Source: Thiotrichales bacterium (GTDB taxonomy: Bacteria; Pseudomonadota; Gammaproteobacteria; UWMA-0217). Taken from it: 5,973 nt of DNA. The notes under the pieces are model-generated. The model did not search any database, was not told the origin of the DNA, and was given only the letters and a program-made list of their open reading frames with translations. The stretch covers positions 1-5,973 of the forward strand of contig JANTGD010000234.1 in the NCBI GenBank assembly GCA_024763135.1. The letters run 5' to 3'. The position numbers and the translations under genes were made by a program. Below, piece after piece: positions 1-5,973 of this stretch; position 1 is the first letter of the stretch, and every line of letters begins with the position of its first letter.

Positions 1-118
1 CCAGCACGGCGTTATTGCTGCTCGACATGGAACAACCATGGCTTCGCAACAATGCCTTGTTCTGTACGCGTGGGTTTGCGCTGATATAGACAGTTTGAAC
101 TTGGCGGTGTACTAGCAA

Positions 119-214
119 GGTTGTTGAAAAACTCTCAGCTGGCACGATCCAGCGATAATTGTGGCTCAAAATGCTCATTTACTGCGTGTAAACTGCGCTT
201 TTTCTCCAGATTTT
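119..214. repeat. IS-end-like sequence plus imperfect palindrome (candidate intergenic repeat)
   Basis: Bases 119-133 read GGTTGTTGAAAAACT, a pattern that resembles the termini of some insertion sequences and dispersed intergenic repeats in proteobacteria. Downstream is an imperfect palindrome centred on a five-base loop at 183-187. TTTAC (178-182) faces GTAAA (188-192), and the arms extend with gaps to about 157 and 214, where an A-rich and a T-rich segment face each other. No mate of the GTTGTTGAAAAA terminus occurs elsewhere in the window, so a full element is not visible. The palindrome is seen directly; the repeat assignment is from memory of similar intergenic sequences and is tentative. 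Confidence 0.35.
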
Positions 215-243
215 GCCCTGTCTGCATCACTGGCGTCGTTGCA

Positions 244-279
244 CACATTGGAAAGGGAACGACCATTCCCTGCAGTGTG
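244..279. other. Hairpin, about 13 bp with internal loop
   Basis: AGGGAA (254-259) pairs perfectly with TTCCCT (266-271) across the six-base loop CGACCA. Beyond a small internal loop, CACATTG (244-250) pairs with CAGTGTG (273-279) with one G-T wobble. No T-run follows on either strand, so it is not a classical intrinsic terminator. It may belong to the same repeat-rich stretch as the neighbouring palindromes. Confidence 0.45.
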
Positions 280-324
280 ACTTGCTTTCAGTTACGGTGT
301 GCAAAGCGATATGTCACTGAACTC

Positions 325-481
325 AGAAAAATCACTTGATCGCGAAAAAGACGTATAAGCAATTGGTGTGCATGGTGAAACAGGAAAACTCGTGGTTACC
401 TTATTGGTGATGAGAGATTTTCCTGTTTCGCCATGCACGTCAAGGGCTTGCGTGGACTTTCGTGATCCAAGTGATTTTTCT
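325..481. repeat. 157-base nested fold-back (quasi-palindrome), MITE-like or structural element
   Basis: Three layers of symmetry share one centre. The outer arms AGAAAAATCACTTG (325-338) and CAAGTGATTTTTCT (468-481) are perfect 14-base inverted repeats, and the match continues inward past a one-base offset as ATCGCG against CGTGAT. The middle segments (339-367 and 439-467) are the same length and still partly complementary. The inner arms at 368-388 and 418-438 pair over 21 bases with a single G-T wobble, around a 29-base loop. The element begins 8 bases past the deacetylase stop codon. The A-tract and T-tract at its ends could make it act as a bidirectional terminator. Equally it could be a fold-back transposable element without coding capacity. 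No clear target-site duplication flanks it. Confidence 0.6.
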
Positions 482-489
482 AGGCTGAA

Positions 490-1440
490 TCAGTCAGGCA
501 ACATCGCCCTGACGACTGCTGTCCATGCCACTGCTAGATTGTCCAGTCGATATCCGCCCCCTCCCAACCCCAGGAGCCGACCCTGACTAAACTCAGCTGC
601 TAACTCACAGAGTCGCGTGGTGATCTGCGCATGTGCATCGGCAGTCAGCGATAAATGTGTAATGGGGTCGCCGGCGAGACTATCTGCACCGGCTTGCAGA
701 AGAATAAACTCGGGTCGAAAGTCGCGCAGCAGCGCTTCACCGGTCTGCCAGGCTACAAGAACTTCTCGATCGCCTGCCCCCATCGGCAGAGGGAGATTTA
801 ACTTGGTACCGGTGCCTTCCCCCGTGCCCACCTCATCGCGCGCCCCGGTACCGGGGTAAAGAAAGCGTCCATCCTCATGGAGATCAACAATGGCCAGATT
901 CGGATCAGATGCGTAGCTGTAGTAGACCCCATCGCCGTGATGAGCGTCGATATCCACATAGGCAATCCGCTCGATCTGATAGCATTGACGCAGGGTTTCA
1001 ATCGCAACACCAATGTCATTGAACACACAAAACCCCTGCGCGGCATCACGCCGCGCATGATGCAGACCGGCGATCGGGACAAACGCATGCTGGTAACGGT
1101 TATCGCAAAGATCGTGCACCGCGTTCAAGACAGTACCTACCACCCTTGCGGCTGCCTCATAGATACCACGCCTTGCGGGTGTATCACCCGCGTCCAGGTA
1201 ACCTTCGCCTAGTTTTGAACGCTCGCGCACATCAACCACATATTCGGGTGTATGGAAGCGCTCCAATTCCTCCAACGTGGCACTACGCGTGTGCTCAAGC
1301 ACTACCCGCTGGCGCAACCCCGTCTTTTCTAACGCCTGCATAAACGCCGCATAGCGGTGCGGCCCAAACGGGTGAGACTCACCAAAATGATAGTCCGCCA
1401 GAGCAGCTTCTGCATAGACAGCCGTAAGCAAATGTGACAT
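490..1440 (-). CDS. Histone deacetylase superfamily protein, AcuC-like zinc deacylase
   Basis: Cytoplasmic zinc-dependent deacylase of the arginase/deacetylase fold, predicted to remove acyl groups from lysine side chains or small amines; the true substrate cannot be read from sequence. From the ATG at 1438-1440 it is 316 residues, a normal family length. The N-terminus (YHFGESHPFGPHRY) matches the AcuC/class I pattern. Catalytic residues are all present: the HH pair at 127-128, the GFCVFND motif at 136-142, zinc ligands Asp165 and His167 in DIDAHHGDG, Asp253 in AGADSLAGD, and the active-site Tyr297 in GGGGY. The frame also allows a GTG start at 1477-1479, adding 13 basic residues that do not look like the family. 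Neither start has a clear Shine-Dalgarno sequence. No acetyl-CoA synthetase or acetyltransferase lies beside it, so the acuC name is not assigned. The family call is very secure; the substrate is unknown. Confidence 0.95.
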   Translation of the reverse strand: MSHLLTAVYAEAALADYHFGESHPFGPHRYAAFMQALEKTGLRQRVVLEHTRSATLEELERFHTPEYVVDVRERSKLGEGYLDAGDTPARRGIYEAAARVVGTVLNAVHDLCDNRYQHAFVPIAGLHHARRDAAQGFCVFNDIGVAIETLRQCYQIERIAYVDIDAHHGDGVYYSYASDPNLAIVDLHEDGRFLYPGTGARDEVGTGEGTGTKLNLPLPMGAGDREVLVAWQTGEALLRDFRPEFILLQAGADSLAGDPITHLSLTADAHAQITTRLCELAAEFSQGRLLGLGGGGYRLDNLAVAWTAVVRAMLPD

Positions 1441-1625
1441 GCGTTGTTTCCCGTGGAGTCGTGTTTGTCGGGTAGCCACGAAGCAGCACAGTCGACTTTT
1501 CCCTGGTATCTGTATGCTTCATCCGGTAATCAAATACTGTGCACGAATGTCTCGATCTCGGCCAGAATCTCAATAGGGTGAATCGTGACTGTTGGTAAGG
1601 GCAGATACGGTAGCCCGGAGAACCC

Positions 1626-2378
1626 TCAGAAACGAAATGCCAGACCGGCTAAAAACTCAAATTGCGCCATTGACCCATTCTGCTGTTCATAACACCCCCA
1701 CGCATCGCAGTAAACCTCTGAGGTCGACTCGATACTGGTCGAATACAAGCGACCCTCGATTCGCAAAGCTAATGTATCCAATAAATCCTGTTTCAGTCCC
1801 AATGCCAGGCTGAAGGCAAATCTTGAATCGTTAGCGAAACCGGGAGCGCTCGCATCGAATTGCGCAACGCCCAGCCCACCGGCGAGATACGGACGAGTCT
1901 GCCCCGGCAGGAACTCCCAATTCAAACCCAGCTGATAATAAGTCACATTCAGATCGGTAAGCGACTCTCCCGACACCAGAAACCCGGCCCCCGATTCCAA
2001 TTGCGTCTGTTGCTGGCTCAGCCATAGCTCGAGATACAATTGGGGGGTCAATACCACATCCACACTCAGCGCCAGGCTTTGGCTGTCGGCAATCTCCATA
2101 TCGACCTTTTGCTCTGCCTGTGGTGCATCTAGATCCTTGAGACTACCTCCAAAACGAGTACCCACGAATCCGCCGATCTCCACGCTATCGGCCAAAACCT
2201 CTGAGGGGCTGAACCACACAAGGCTGGTCGCAAGCAGGCCGCTAACTAACCAAACCACTCCCGATAGACGTGGCGGATGGCTTGATAACTGAGGTGTTTT
2301 GCTCGCCTCGCAGCCCCCTGGATATGCCCTATGAAGACGGGCCTCAGCAGCACGGGGGGTGTATTTTTTCGTGTTCAC
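1626..2378 (-). CDS. Small outer-membrane beta-barrel protein
   Basis: Predicted eight-stranded outer-membrane barrel of the OmpA-like/OmpW-like type, with no known specific role. A hydrophobic signal segment (VVWLVSGLLATSLVWF) ends in a plausible signal-peptidase site, EVLA followed by DSVEIGG, about 63 residues from the chosen start. The mature part is about 187 residues of alternating amphipathic strands rich in Gly and aromatics (for example YYQLGLNWEF, RPYLAGGLGVAQF). It ends in LAGLAFRF, the terminal Phe expected for assembly by the BAM complex. Two cysteines in VYCDAWGCYEQ lie in a predicted late loop and could form a disulfide. The start is uncertain: GTG at 2376-2378 follows GAGGT at short spacing, and an in-frame TTG at 2391-2393 follows AGG. 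Both give an unusually long leader before the signal peptide. The gene lies 36-51 bases after the 886-residue exported protein's stop, suggesting cotranscription. Confidence 0.87.
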   Translation of the reverse strand: MNTKKYTPRAAEARLHRAYPGGCEASKTPQLSSHPPRLSGVVWLVSGLLATSLVWFSPSEVLADSVEIGGFVGTRFGGSLKDLDAPQAEQKVDMEIADSQSLALSVDVVLTPQLYLELWLSQQQTQLESGAGFLVSGESLTDLNVTYYQLGLNWEFLPGQTRPYLAGGLGVAQFDASAPGFANDSRFAFSLALGLKQDLLDTLALRIEGRLYSTSIESTSEVYCDAWGCYEQQNGSMAQFEFLAGLAFRF

Positions 2379-2429
2379 TGCGACCTCTGCCAACTGTTTG
2401 CCTGGATAACGCCTGCAAACGAACTTTTA

Positions 2430-5090
2430 TTAAGGTTGCTGCAACGCATACCCGCTCGCCTGTAACAGCATGTAATCGGTCGGCTCCCCAAGGGCATGAT
2501 TATCTGCATAAAAAACAAATTCGTACCCCTTGGGCTGCCCCAGTTGACTGCGCGGTATGGCCATCTCTAGAAAGTCATTACGTACTGCGTGCTCGACTGC
2601 ACCGACGAATTCCCAGGACCAATCATGCCCCGTACCCGTGTAGTGATACAAGCGATCTCCCTGGAGCAGATACTGGTAGGGTTTAGCCCCTGTCACCGCA
2701 GTGAGCTGATAACCCGGTGCCTGATAGTCGGTTAAAATATAGATCTGCCAGTCTGGCAAGTGCTGAGTATCCATCGGGGTATTGTTTCGAAAGGCCAGAT
2801 AAGCATTGTCATAGCCTTCACCGAACCACGCTAAACGCCAATCGGCCGCTTGGGTCTGCGTGCTGTCAGCGTCATCGAGTACCTGATTGGGTGCCGCATG
2901 GATATCGGGGTGTAGCGACAACCAATCCTGCATCGACCCGTCGACGACAATTTGCTGAACAGGGGCTGCTTGGTGGTCCTGTATTGCGTATGTCACCGCT
3001 GCATGCGTGGAATCATCAGGCAGATAATCGGTTGGACCCTGTGTGCTTCCATTGTCGGCCACGACAATGCAGCGTAGATGGTCATTGCCCTTCGTCAGTC
3101 CCAACCGATTCAAGCCAATGCGTAGCTCTGCAGCATGGTCTTGCTGCTGACGATCGATGCCATCGATAAGCGTCCAGTGCCAATCCGAGCCCGATCCCGT
3201 GTAAGCATACAAGCGCTCACCCTGTAAAAGATATTCTGCACCGATCGCGCCAAAATGATAGCCAGTGGCCACTTCGAAATCGGTATCAAAATACATCATC
3301 TGATTCCAACTGAGTGTTTTATCGGGGAGTGGCGTCCAGGCTTCGAGATACACATAGAGGTTTTGCTCGGTATTGGTAAAACGAATGTGTTTGATATCGG
3401 TTGATGCAGTAGTGGCTACATCCTGTGGATCACTCATCGCAATGGGTATCTGTACCCAGTCATCAAACAACCCATCCAAATTGATCTGTTGCGTAGCGAT
3501 CGGGCTCTGTAAAAAATAATCAAGTGGGCTGGTACCAGAGTCAGGATAAAAATCGTTGACCCCCGTTCCGAGGGACAGATTATTGCCCAGCAGCACCAGT
3601 TGGACTTTTTGAGTTTGGGCAGTAAGCCCGGTTAAACTTGCGGGTATCTCCATTTCCAAAAAACGGTCTTTGATACCGTAGGGGAGTTCGCCGAGGTATT
3701 GCCAGGACCAATCGGCGCCTGCACCGGTATAGCGATGCAGGCGAACGCCTTCCAAGAGATACTCCGCGCCAATACCATTCACCAGATAGCCGCTTGCTGG
3801 ATTGGCATCGATATCCAAATAGCTGTTCCACGCCCATAAGTTTTCCGTCTCGATGGGCCTGTCATTTTTAAACGCAAAAAACAGATCTTGTCCGCGGTGC
3901 GCCATCCAGGCTTTTTCCAGCTCCACAGTGGCCCCATCGCCCGCATCTATGGCATCGGCGGAAAAACCGGTCAGGCTAAGCCAGTCGTTAGGACTCCCAT
4001 CAAGCTGAATCGATGCATTGGGATTGAACGGGGCGGGTGCCTGCGGTGCGCGTGAAATCTGGACAGCATGTTCTTCCCCGTTAGCAAATAGGCTCCCAAC
4101 TATTGCCGCATCGTCATTGAGACCATAGTAATACCAGTAGCCATTACTGCCGCTCGTCATCAGATCAGTCAATTCGTAGGTTGCATTGCCCTGTGTCCAA
4201 CGGGTTTGTCCCAAAATCTCACCGTGAGCATTGACACGCTGGGGATAGATAGACGTGCCCAGATCGTGAATTCCATCATGCAACGTAAACATAAAACCAT
4301 GCTCAACGCCGGAAGCCAGTGGCGCATGCCCTACAACTTCTCCAAGTGCATTGATCGCGGTAGGCACAGCATCACCCCCGCCCAATCCGGGAATAGTCAC
4401 CACACCCTGAGAGGGGTCATACAGAAATCCCCCGCAACAATCGCGGCTACCAATCATCTGATGCATTGAATTCATGCCCGTAAAGGAAAGATAGAAGTCT
4501 GGATCCAGCCCTGTCAGCGAATGAATGTTCTGCAGTCCATTTTGCCGGCTATAGAGATAGTAATAGTATTTGTAGTGACGGATATAGAGGCCCAACGAAA
4601 CATACTCGCCTTTATGAAATGCAACGAGTGCTTCTCCGGCATCATTGAGCATGATGGCCTGACTACCTTGCGTACCAGGGATCTCGGGAATTTGCTGCAG
4701 GCCTGCTGCAGACGAATAGAGAAAGAGGCGCCACTGGCCAGTGGCATCCATGGACTCCCCAAGCACGTCACCCTGACTGTTCAGGTCGATCACCCGCGAC
4801 TCTTCTCCCCCGAGCGTGCCAAGTGGGAGCACCCCCTGACTGGGATCATAGCGGACCGCCTCAGCTAGAAAATTGACCCAGCGGGTTGCCGCGATTTGAC
4901 CCATTTGATTGGTCGCCAGCGCGCGACTCTCCTCGCCACCGAGCGCGGCATTGAGATCCTCCACGTTAAACAAGGGGCTCGCTGCAACATCCCGCAAATC
5001 CCCCCAACTGATAACGCTCAGCATCAACATCCAGATGATTGAATAACGCATGCTCTTGACTACTCCCGAATTTTCGGCACTGCTATTCAT
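2430..5090 (-). CDS. Large exported protein with HAF-type repeats and three CBM9/DOMON-like domains
   Basis: An 886-residue predicted exported protein of unknown function. Residues 16-37 form a signal peptide (hydrophobic IIWMLMLSVISW, likely cut after DVAA). Residues 38-345 carry degenerate repeats of the HAF type (LGTLGGEESRVIDLNSQGDVLG at 90-111; IPGLGGGDAVPTAINALGEVVG at 233-254), typical of extracellular beta-propeller-like proteins. Residues 361-530, 536-690 and 714-874 are three homologous domains. Each opens with DG...DW and carries GY, EYLL.G.RL or close variants, YTG.G.DW.W and a final DY; this resembles CBM9-like/DOMON-like carbohydrate- or ligand-binding folds. No transmembrane anchor, PEP-CTERM or catalytic motif is visible. 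An internal ATG at 5049-5051 follows GGGAG and would place the signal peptide at the very N-terminus; it is a good alternative start. The downstream barrel gene suggests an envelope or surface role. I infer binding of a polysaccharide, not catalysis. Confidence 0.92.
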   Translation of the reverse strand: MNSSAENSGVVKSMRYSIIWMLMLSVISWGDLRDVAASPLFNVEDLNAALGGEESRALATNQMGQIAATRWVNFLAEAVRYDPSQGVLPLGTLGGEESRVIDLNSQGDVLGESMDATGQWRLFLYSSAAGLQQIPEIPGTQGSQAIMLNDAGEALVAFHKGEYVSLGLYIRHYKYYYYLYSRQNGLQNIHSLTGLDPDFYLSFTGMNSMHQMIGSRDCCGGFLYDPSQGVVTIPGLGGGDAVPTAINALGEVVGHAPLASGVEHGFMFTLHDGIHDLGTSIYPQRVNAHGEILGQTRWTQGNATYELTDLMTSGSNGYWYYYGLNDDAAIVGSLFANGEEHAVQISRAPQAPAPFNPNASIQLDGSPNDWLSLTGFSADAIDAGDGATVELEKAWMAHRGQDLFFAFKNDRPIETENLWAWNSYLDIDANPASGYLVNGIGAEYLLEGVRLHRYTGAGADWSWQYLGELPYGIKDRFLEMEIPASLTGLTAQTQKVQLVLLGNNLSLGTGVNDFYPDSGTSPLDYFLQSPIATQQINLDGLFDDWVQIPIAMSDPQDVATTASTDIKHIRFTNTEQNLYVYLEAWTPLPDKTLSWNQMMYFDTDFEVATGYHFGAIGAEYLLQGERLYAYTGSGSDWHWTLIDGIDRQQQDHAAELRIGLNRLGLTKGNDHLRCIVVADNGSTQGPTDYLPDDSTHAAVTYAIQDHQAAPVQQIVVDGSMQDWLSLHPDIHAAPNQVLDDADSTQTQAADWRLAWFGEGYDNAYLAFRNNTPMDTQHLPDWQIYILTDYQAPGYQLTAVTGAKPYQYLLQGDRLYHYTGTGHDWSWEFVGAVEHAVRNDFLEMAIPRSQLGQPKGYEFVFYADNHALGEPTDYMLLQASGYALQQP
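2469..4010 (-). repeat. Three tandem protein-domain repeats inside the large exported protein
   Basis: The C-terminal two thirds of the 886-residue protein consist of three domains of about 155-170 residues, encoded roughly at 3501-4010, 3021-3485 and 2469-2951. Shared landmarks, in order, are LDGSPNDW / LDGLFDDW / VDGSMQDW, then GAEYLLEGVRLHRYTGAGADWSW with its equivalents GAEYLLQGERLYAYTGSGSDWHW and YQYLLQGDRLYHYTGTGHDWSW, then a terminal SPLDY / GPTDY / EPTDY. Copies differ throughout, so the duplication is old and the DNA is not a recombination-prone perfect repeat. Confidence 0.85.
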
Positions 5091-5113
5091 GGCTGCCCGA
5101 TTGCGGCATAGGA

Positions 5114-5193
5114 GGGGTTACAGCATTGTTTCGCCTGGCTAGGTAATGCTGCGAGGTTCCGGAGAACCAGCCGCCGCCTGATGCGCGAACCCC
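5114..5193 (-). promoter_or_regulatory. Structured 5' leader candidate before the large exported-protein gene
   Basis: Read on the minus strand, GGGGTT (5188-5193 reversed) can pair with AACCCC (5114-5119 reversed) to close an 80-base domain. Inside it are two more helices. One is GGTTC-TCCG-GAACC (5155-5168), a five-pair stem capped by a UNCG-type tetraloop. The other is AGCATT/AATGCT (5122-5127 with 5145-5150), which competes with a short GGCT/AGCC pairing. The domain ends 23 bases before the upstream ATG. It does not match any riboswitch consensus I can recall, including c-di-GMP, TPP, glycine and cobalamin. A leader with regulatory folding is an inference; chance pairing is possible. Confidence 0.35.
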
Positions 5194-5200
5194 CGCAAAT

Positions 5201-5471
5201 GAATAGGTGCTCTTATGGTTATTATTGAAATTACTGTGCGCCGACTCGACTCGTCACCTCTGTCCAACCTTATCTACTCGCTGAGTAGTGGCACCGAGAA
5301 TAGATCGCCTGCTTGGGTAACCGTCGACACGACGAGCTGTTGCAAATAAGGGACAAGCGTAGCCGATAGCCGGCAAATCACTAGGGTAACGATTCACGCT
5401 TGGACGTAATCCTGATGAAGCGCGGTGTGCAGAGTGACGTGCCGGAAGAGCACATCCCCAGAAAGCGCACC
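5201..5471. other. Gene-free stretch with two short perfect dyads
   Basis: I see no supported gene on either strand; the one minus-strand frame here has an arginine- and serine-rich shadow-like composition. Two perfect dyads stand out: CTACTC-GCT-GAGTAG at 5274-5288 and CGTCG-ACA-CGACG at 5322-5334, either of which could be an operator or a small hairpin. Just past the stop of the 91-residue gene, GATGTGC and GCACGTC can form a seven-pair stem without a T-run. The promoter of the downstream exported-protein gene should lie here, but I cannot pick convincing -35 and -10 boxes. Confidence 0.45.
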
Positions 5472-5747
5472 TCAACTCACTTTGATACGCACCACTTTCA
5501 TTGTTTCAAACGCCAGACCGGCGACTGTTTCGGTATGAGGATAATAAGTAAGATTGACCCGCCGTCCTACCAGACTCTTGTAAGGCTTTTGTCTCTTGTA
5601 TTTGAATGGCACCTCGCAACCTTCGATCATCACAGTATTGAGTATCCAATCTCCCGTGGCGCGCTGAACGTGCGAAACAACCTTTTTGTTTTCGGAGTGG
5701 ATGAGGTTTTGGTGCTTCTTGAGAAGTTTTTGGGGATCGTTTTGCAT
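5472..5747 (-). CDS. Small conserved-looking protein of unknown function (91 aa)
   Basis: A 91-residue, basic, probably cytoplasmic protein that I cannot assign to a named family. It has no signal peptide, membrane segment or cysteine-rich zinc site. The first 30 residues are Lys/Gln/His-rich and probably flexible. The rest (ATGDWILNTVMIEGCEVPFKYKR, then LVGRRVNLTYYP and AGLAFETMKVVRIKVS) alternates hydrophobic and charged residues like a compact beta-rich domain. This is a strong sign of real coding, because the overlapping frame on the same strand is Ser/Arg-rich noise. The general look recalls short uncharacterised gammaproteobacterial proteins. It starts at the only Met upstream of the conserved part, 38 bases beyond the HAD gene's stop, with no clear Shine-Dalgarno sequence. 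The two are probably cotranscribed. Confidence 0.85.
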   Translation of the reverse strand: MQNDPQKLLKKHQNLIHSENKKVVSHVQRATGDWILNTVMIEGCEVPFKYKRQKPYKSLVGRRVNLTYYPHTETVAGLAFETMKVVRIKVS

Positions 5748-5785
5748 GAGGACCCGAAAATGAGCGACCGACCGGCCCTGACCGA

Positions 5786-5973
5786 TTAATTGCGCAGTGT
5801 CGCTTTGAGACGCTTGGGAGACTTGAAATAGGCAAACACATCATGGATGTTCTGACAGACAATATCCGCTGCCAGGACGGCTTCGACACTCGCGCCCTCG
5901 GTCTGAATGAGCGCAACCCCCAATCCGGCCCGTTGCAACATCAAGCGGTCGTTTCTGCCATTGCCAACCGCTA
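5786..5973 (-). CDS. Soluble P-type-ATPase-like HAD phosphatase, C-terminal fragment
   Basis: Only the last 61 residues are in the window; the 5' end lies beyond the right edge, with two bases of the preceding codon at 5972-5973. The fragment begins AVGNGRNDRLMLQ, the HAD-superfamily motif IV region equivalent to GDGxND of P-type ATPases, which helps bind Mg2+ in phosphatases. It continues through LGVALIQTEGASVEAVLAADIVCQNI to a terminal KRLKATLRN. This layout matches the small soluble phosphatases grouped as COG4087, which lack the membrane helices of transport ATPases. The motif reads GNGRND, with Asn in place of the first Asp; from memory this variant is found in that group. The catalytic DxD motif is upstream and unseen, and the substrate is unknown. 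Confidence 0.87.
   Translation of the reverse strand, partial: AVGNGRNDRLMLQRAGLGVALIQTEGASVEAVLAADIVCQNIHDVFAYFKSPKRLKATLRN

Larger units (their letters stand above)
1..324. other. Intergenic stretch without a convincing gene
   Basis: No reading frame here has a start, length and composition that look like a protein. Short open frames exist on both strands: for example a plus-strand frame open from base 2 to a TAG at 113-115, and a minus-strand frame open across the left edge. Neither resembles a family I know. The stretch contains short dyads (GAACAA at 30-35 against TTGTTC at 57-62; CATGG at 26-30 against CCATG at 36-40), the imperfect palindrome at 157-214 and the hairpin at 244-279. It reads as structured, possibly repetitive intergenic DNA. 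A gene entering from the left edge cannot be excluded. Confidence 0.5.

Noticed and set aside
368..438. CRISPR repeat
   Set aside because: The two 21-base arms are inverted rather than direct and occur once; there is no array and no cas gene.
121..586. Two 72-residue plus-strand frames (121-339 and 368-586)
   Set aside because: The first is built from the palindromic repeat and the second runs through the fold-back into the deacetylase gene antisense; neither looks like a protein.
1441..1625. Promoter for the deacetylase gene
   Set aside because: An AGTATT/TATTTG stretch near 1530-1540 could be a weak -10 box, but no -35 box sits at proper spacing, so it is not annotated.
2270..3169. Long plus-strand frames (2270-2686 and 2717-3169)
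   Set aside because: They are antisense to well-supported minus-strand genes and have composition typical of shadow frames (many Arg, Cys, Ser, His).
5114..5193. tRNA or known riboswitch
   Set aside because: There is no T-loop GTTCRANNC motif or anticodon-arm layout, and the conserved bases of c-di-GMP, TPP, glycine or cobalamin aptamers are not seen.
5506..5916. 136-residue minus-strand frame overlapping the HAD fragment and the 91-residue gene
   Set aside because: Its Ser/Arg/Pro-rich composition is typical of a shadow frame, and both other frames match plausible proteins.

Overview
The window looks like chromosomal DNA from a gammaproteobacterium. This is inferred from the protein types (AcuC-like deacetylase, Gram-negative outer-membrane barrel, soluble P-type-ATPase-like HAD phosphatase) and a base composition slightly above half GC by eye. 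No rRNA, tRNA, CRISPR array, transposase or integrase was found. I cannot name the genus.

All five supported genes lie on the minus strand, so transcription runs right to left. At the right edge is the 3' end of a soluble HAD phosphatase gene (5786-5973, 5' end outside the window). It is followed at close spacing by a small conserved-looking protein of unknown function (5472-5747). A gap of about 380 bases without a convincing gene follows. Its left part (about 5114-5193) can fold into a closed multi-branched RNA just before the next gene.

The centre is a probable two-gene envelope unit. The first gene encodes a large exported protein with N-terminal HAF-type repeats and three copies of a CBM9/DOMON-like 'DG..DW' domain (2430-5090). 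Thirty-odd bases downstream is a gene for a small outer-membrane beta-barrel (about 1626-2378). A histone-deacetylase-superfamily gene (490-1440) follows after a longer gap. Its catalytic residues are intact, and it may or may not share the transcript.

The left 490 bases hold no convincing gene but are rich in dyad symmetry. There is an imperfect palindrome at 157-214 next to an IS-end-like sequence, a hairpin at 244-279, and a 157-base nested fold-back at 325-481 that begins 8 bases beyond the deacetylase stop codon.

I found no defence system or mobile-element machinery. The best candidates for something undescribed are the exported HAF/triple-CBM9-like protein with its barrel partner, the structured leader in front of it, and the fold-back element at the left.
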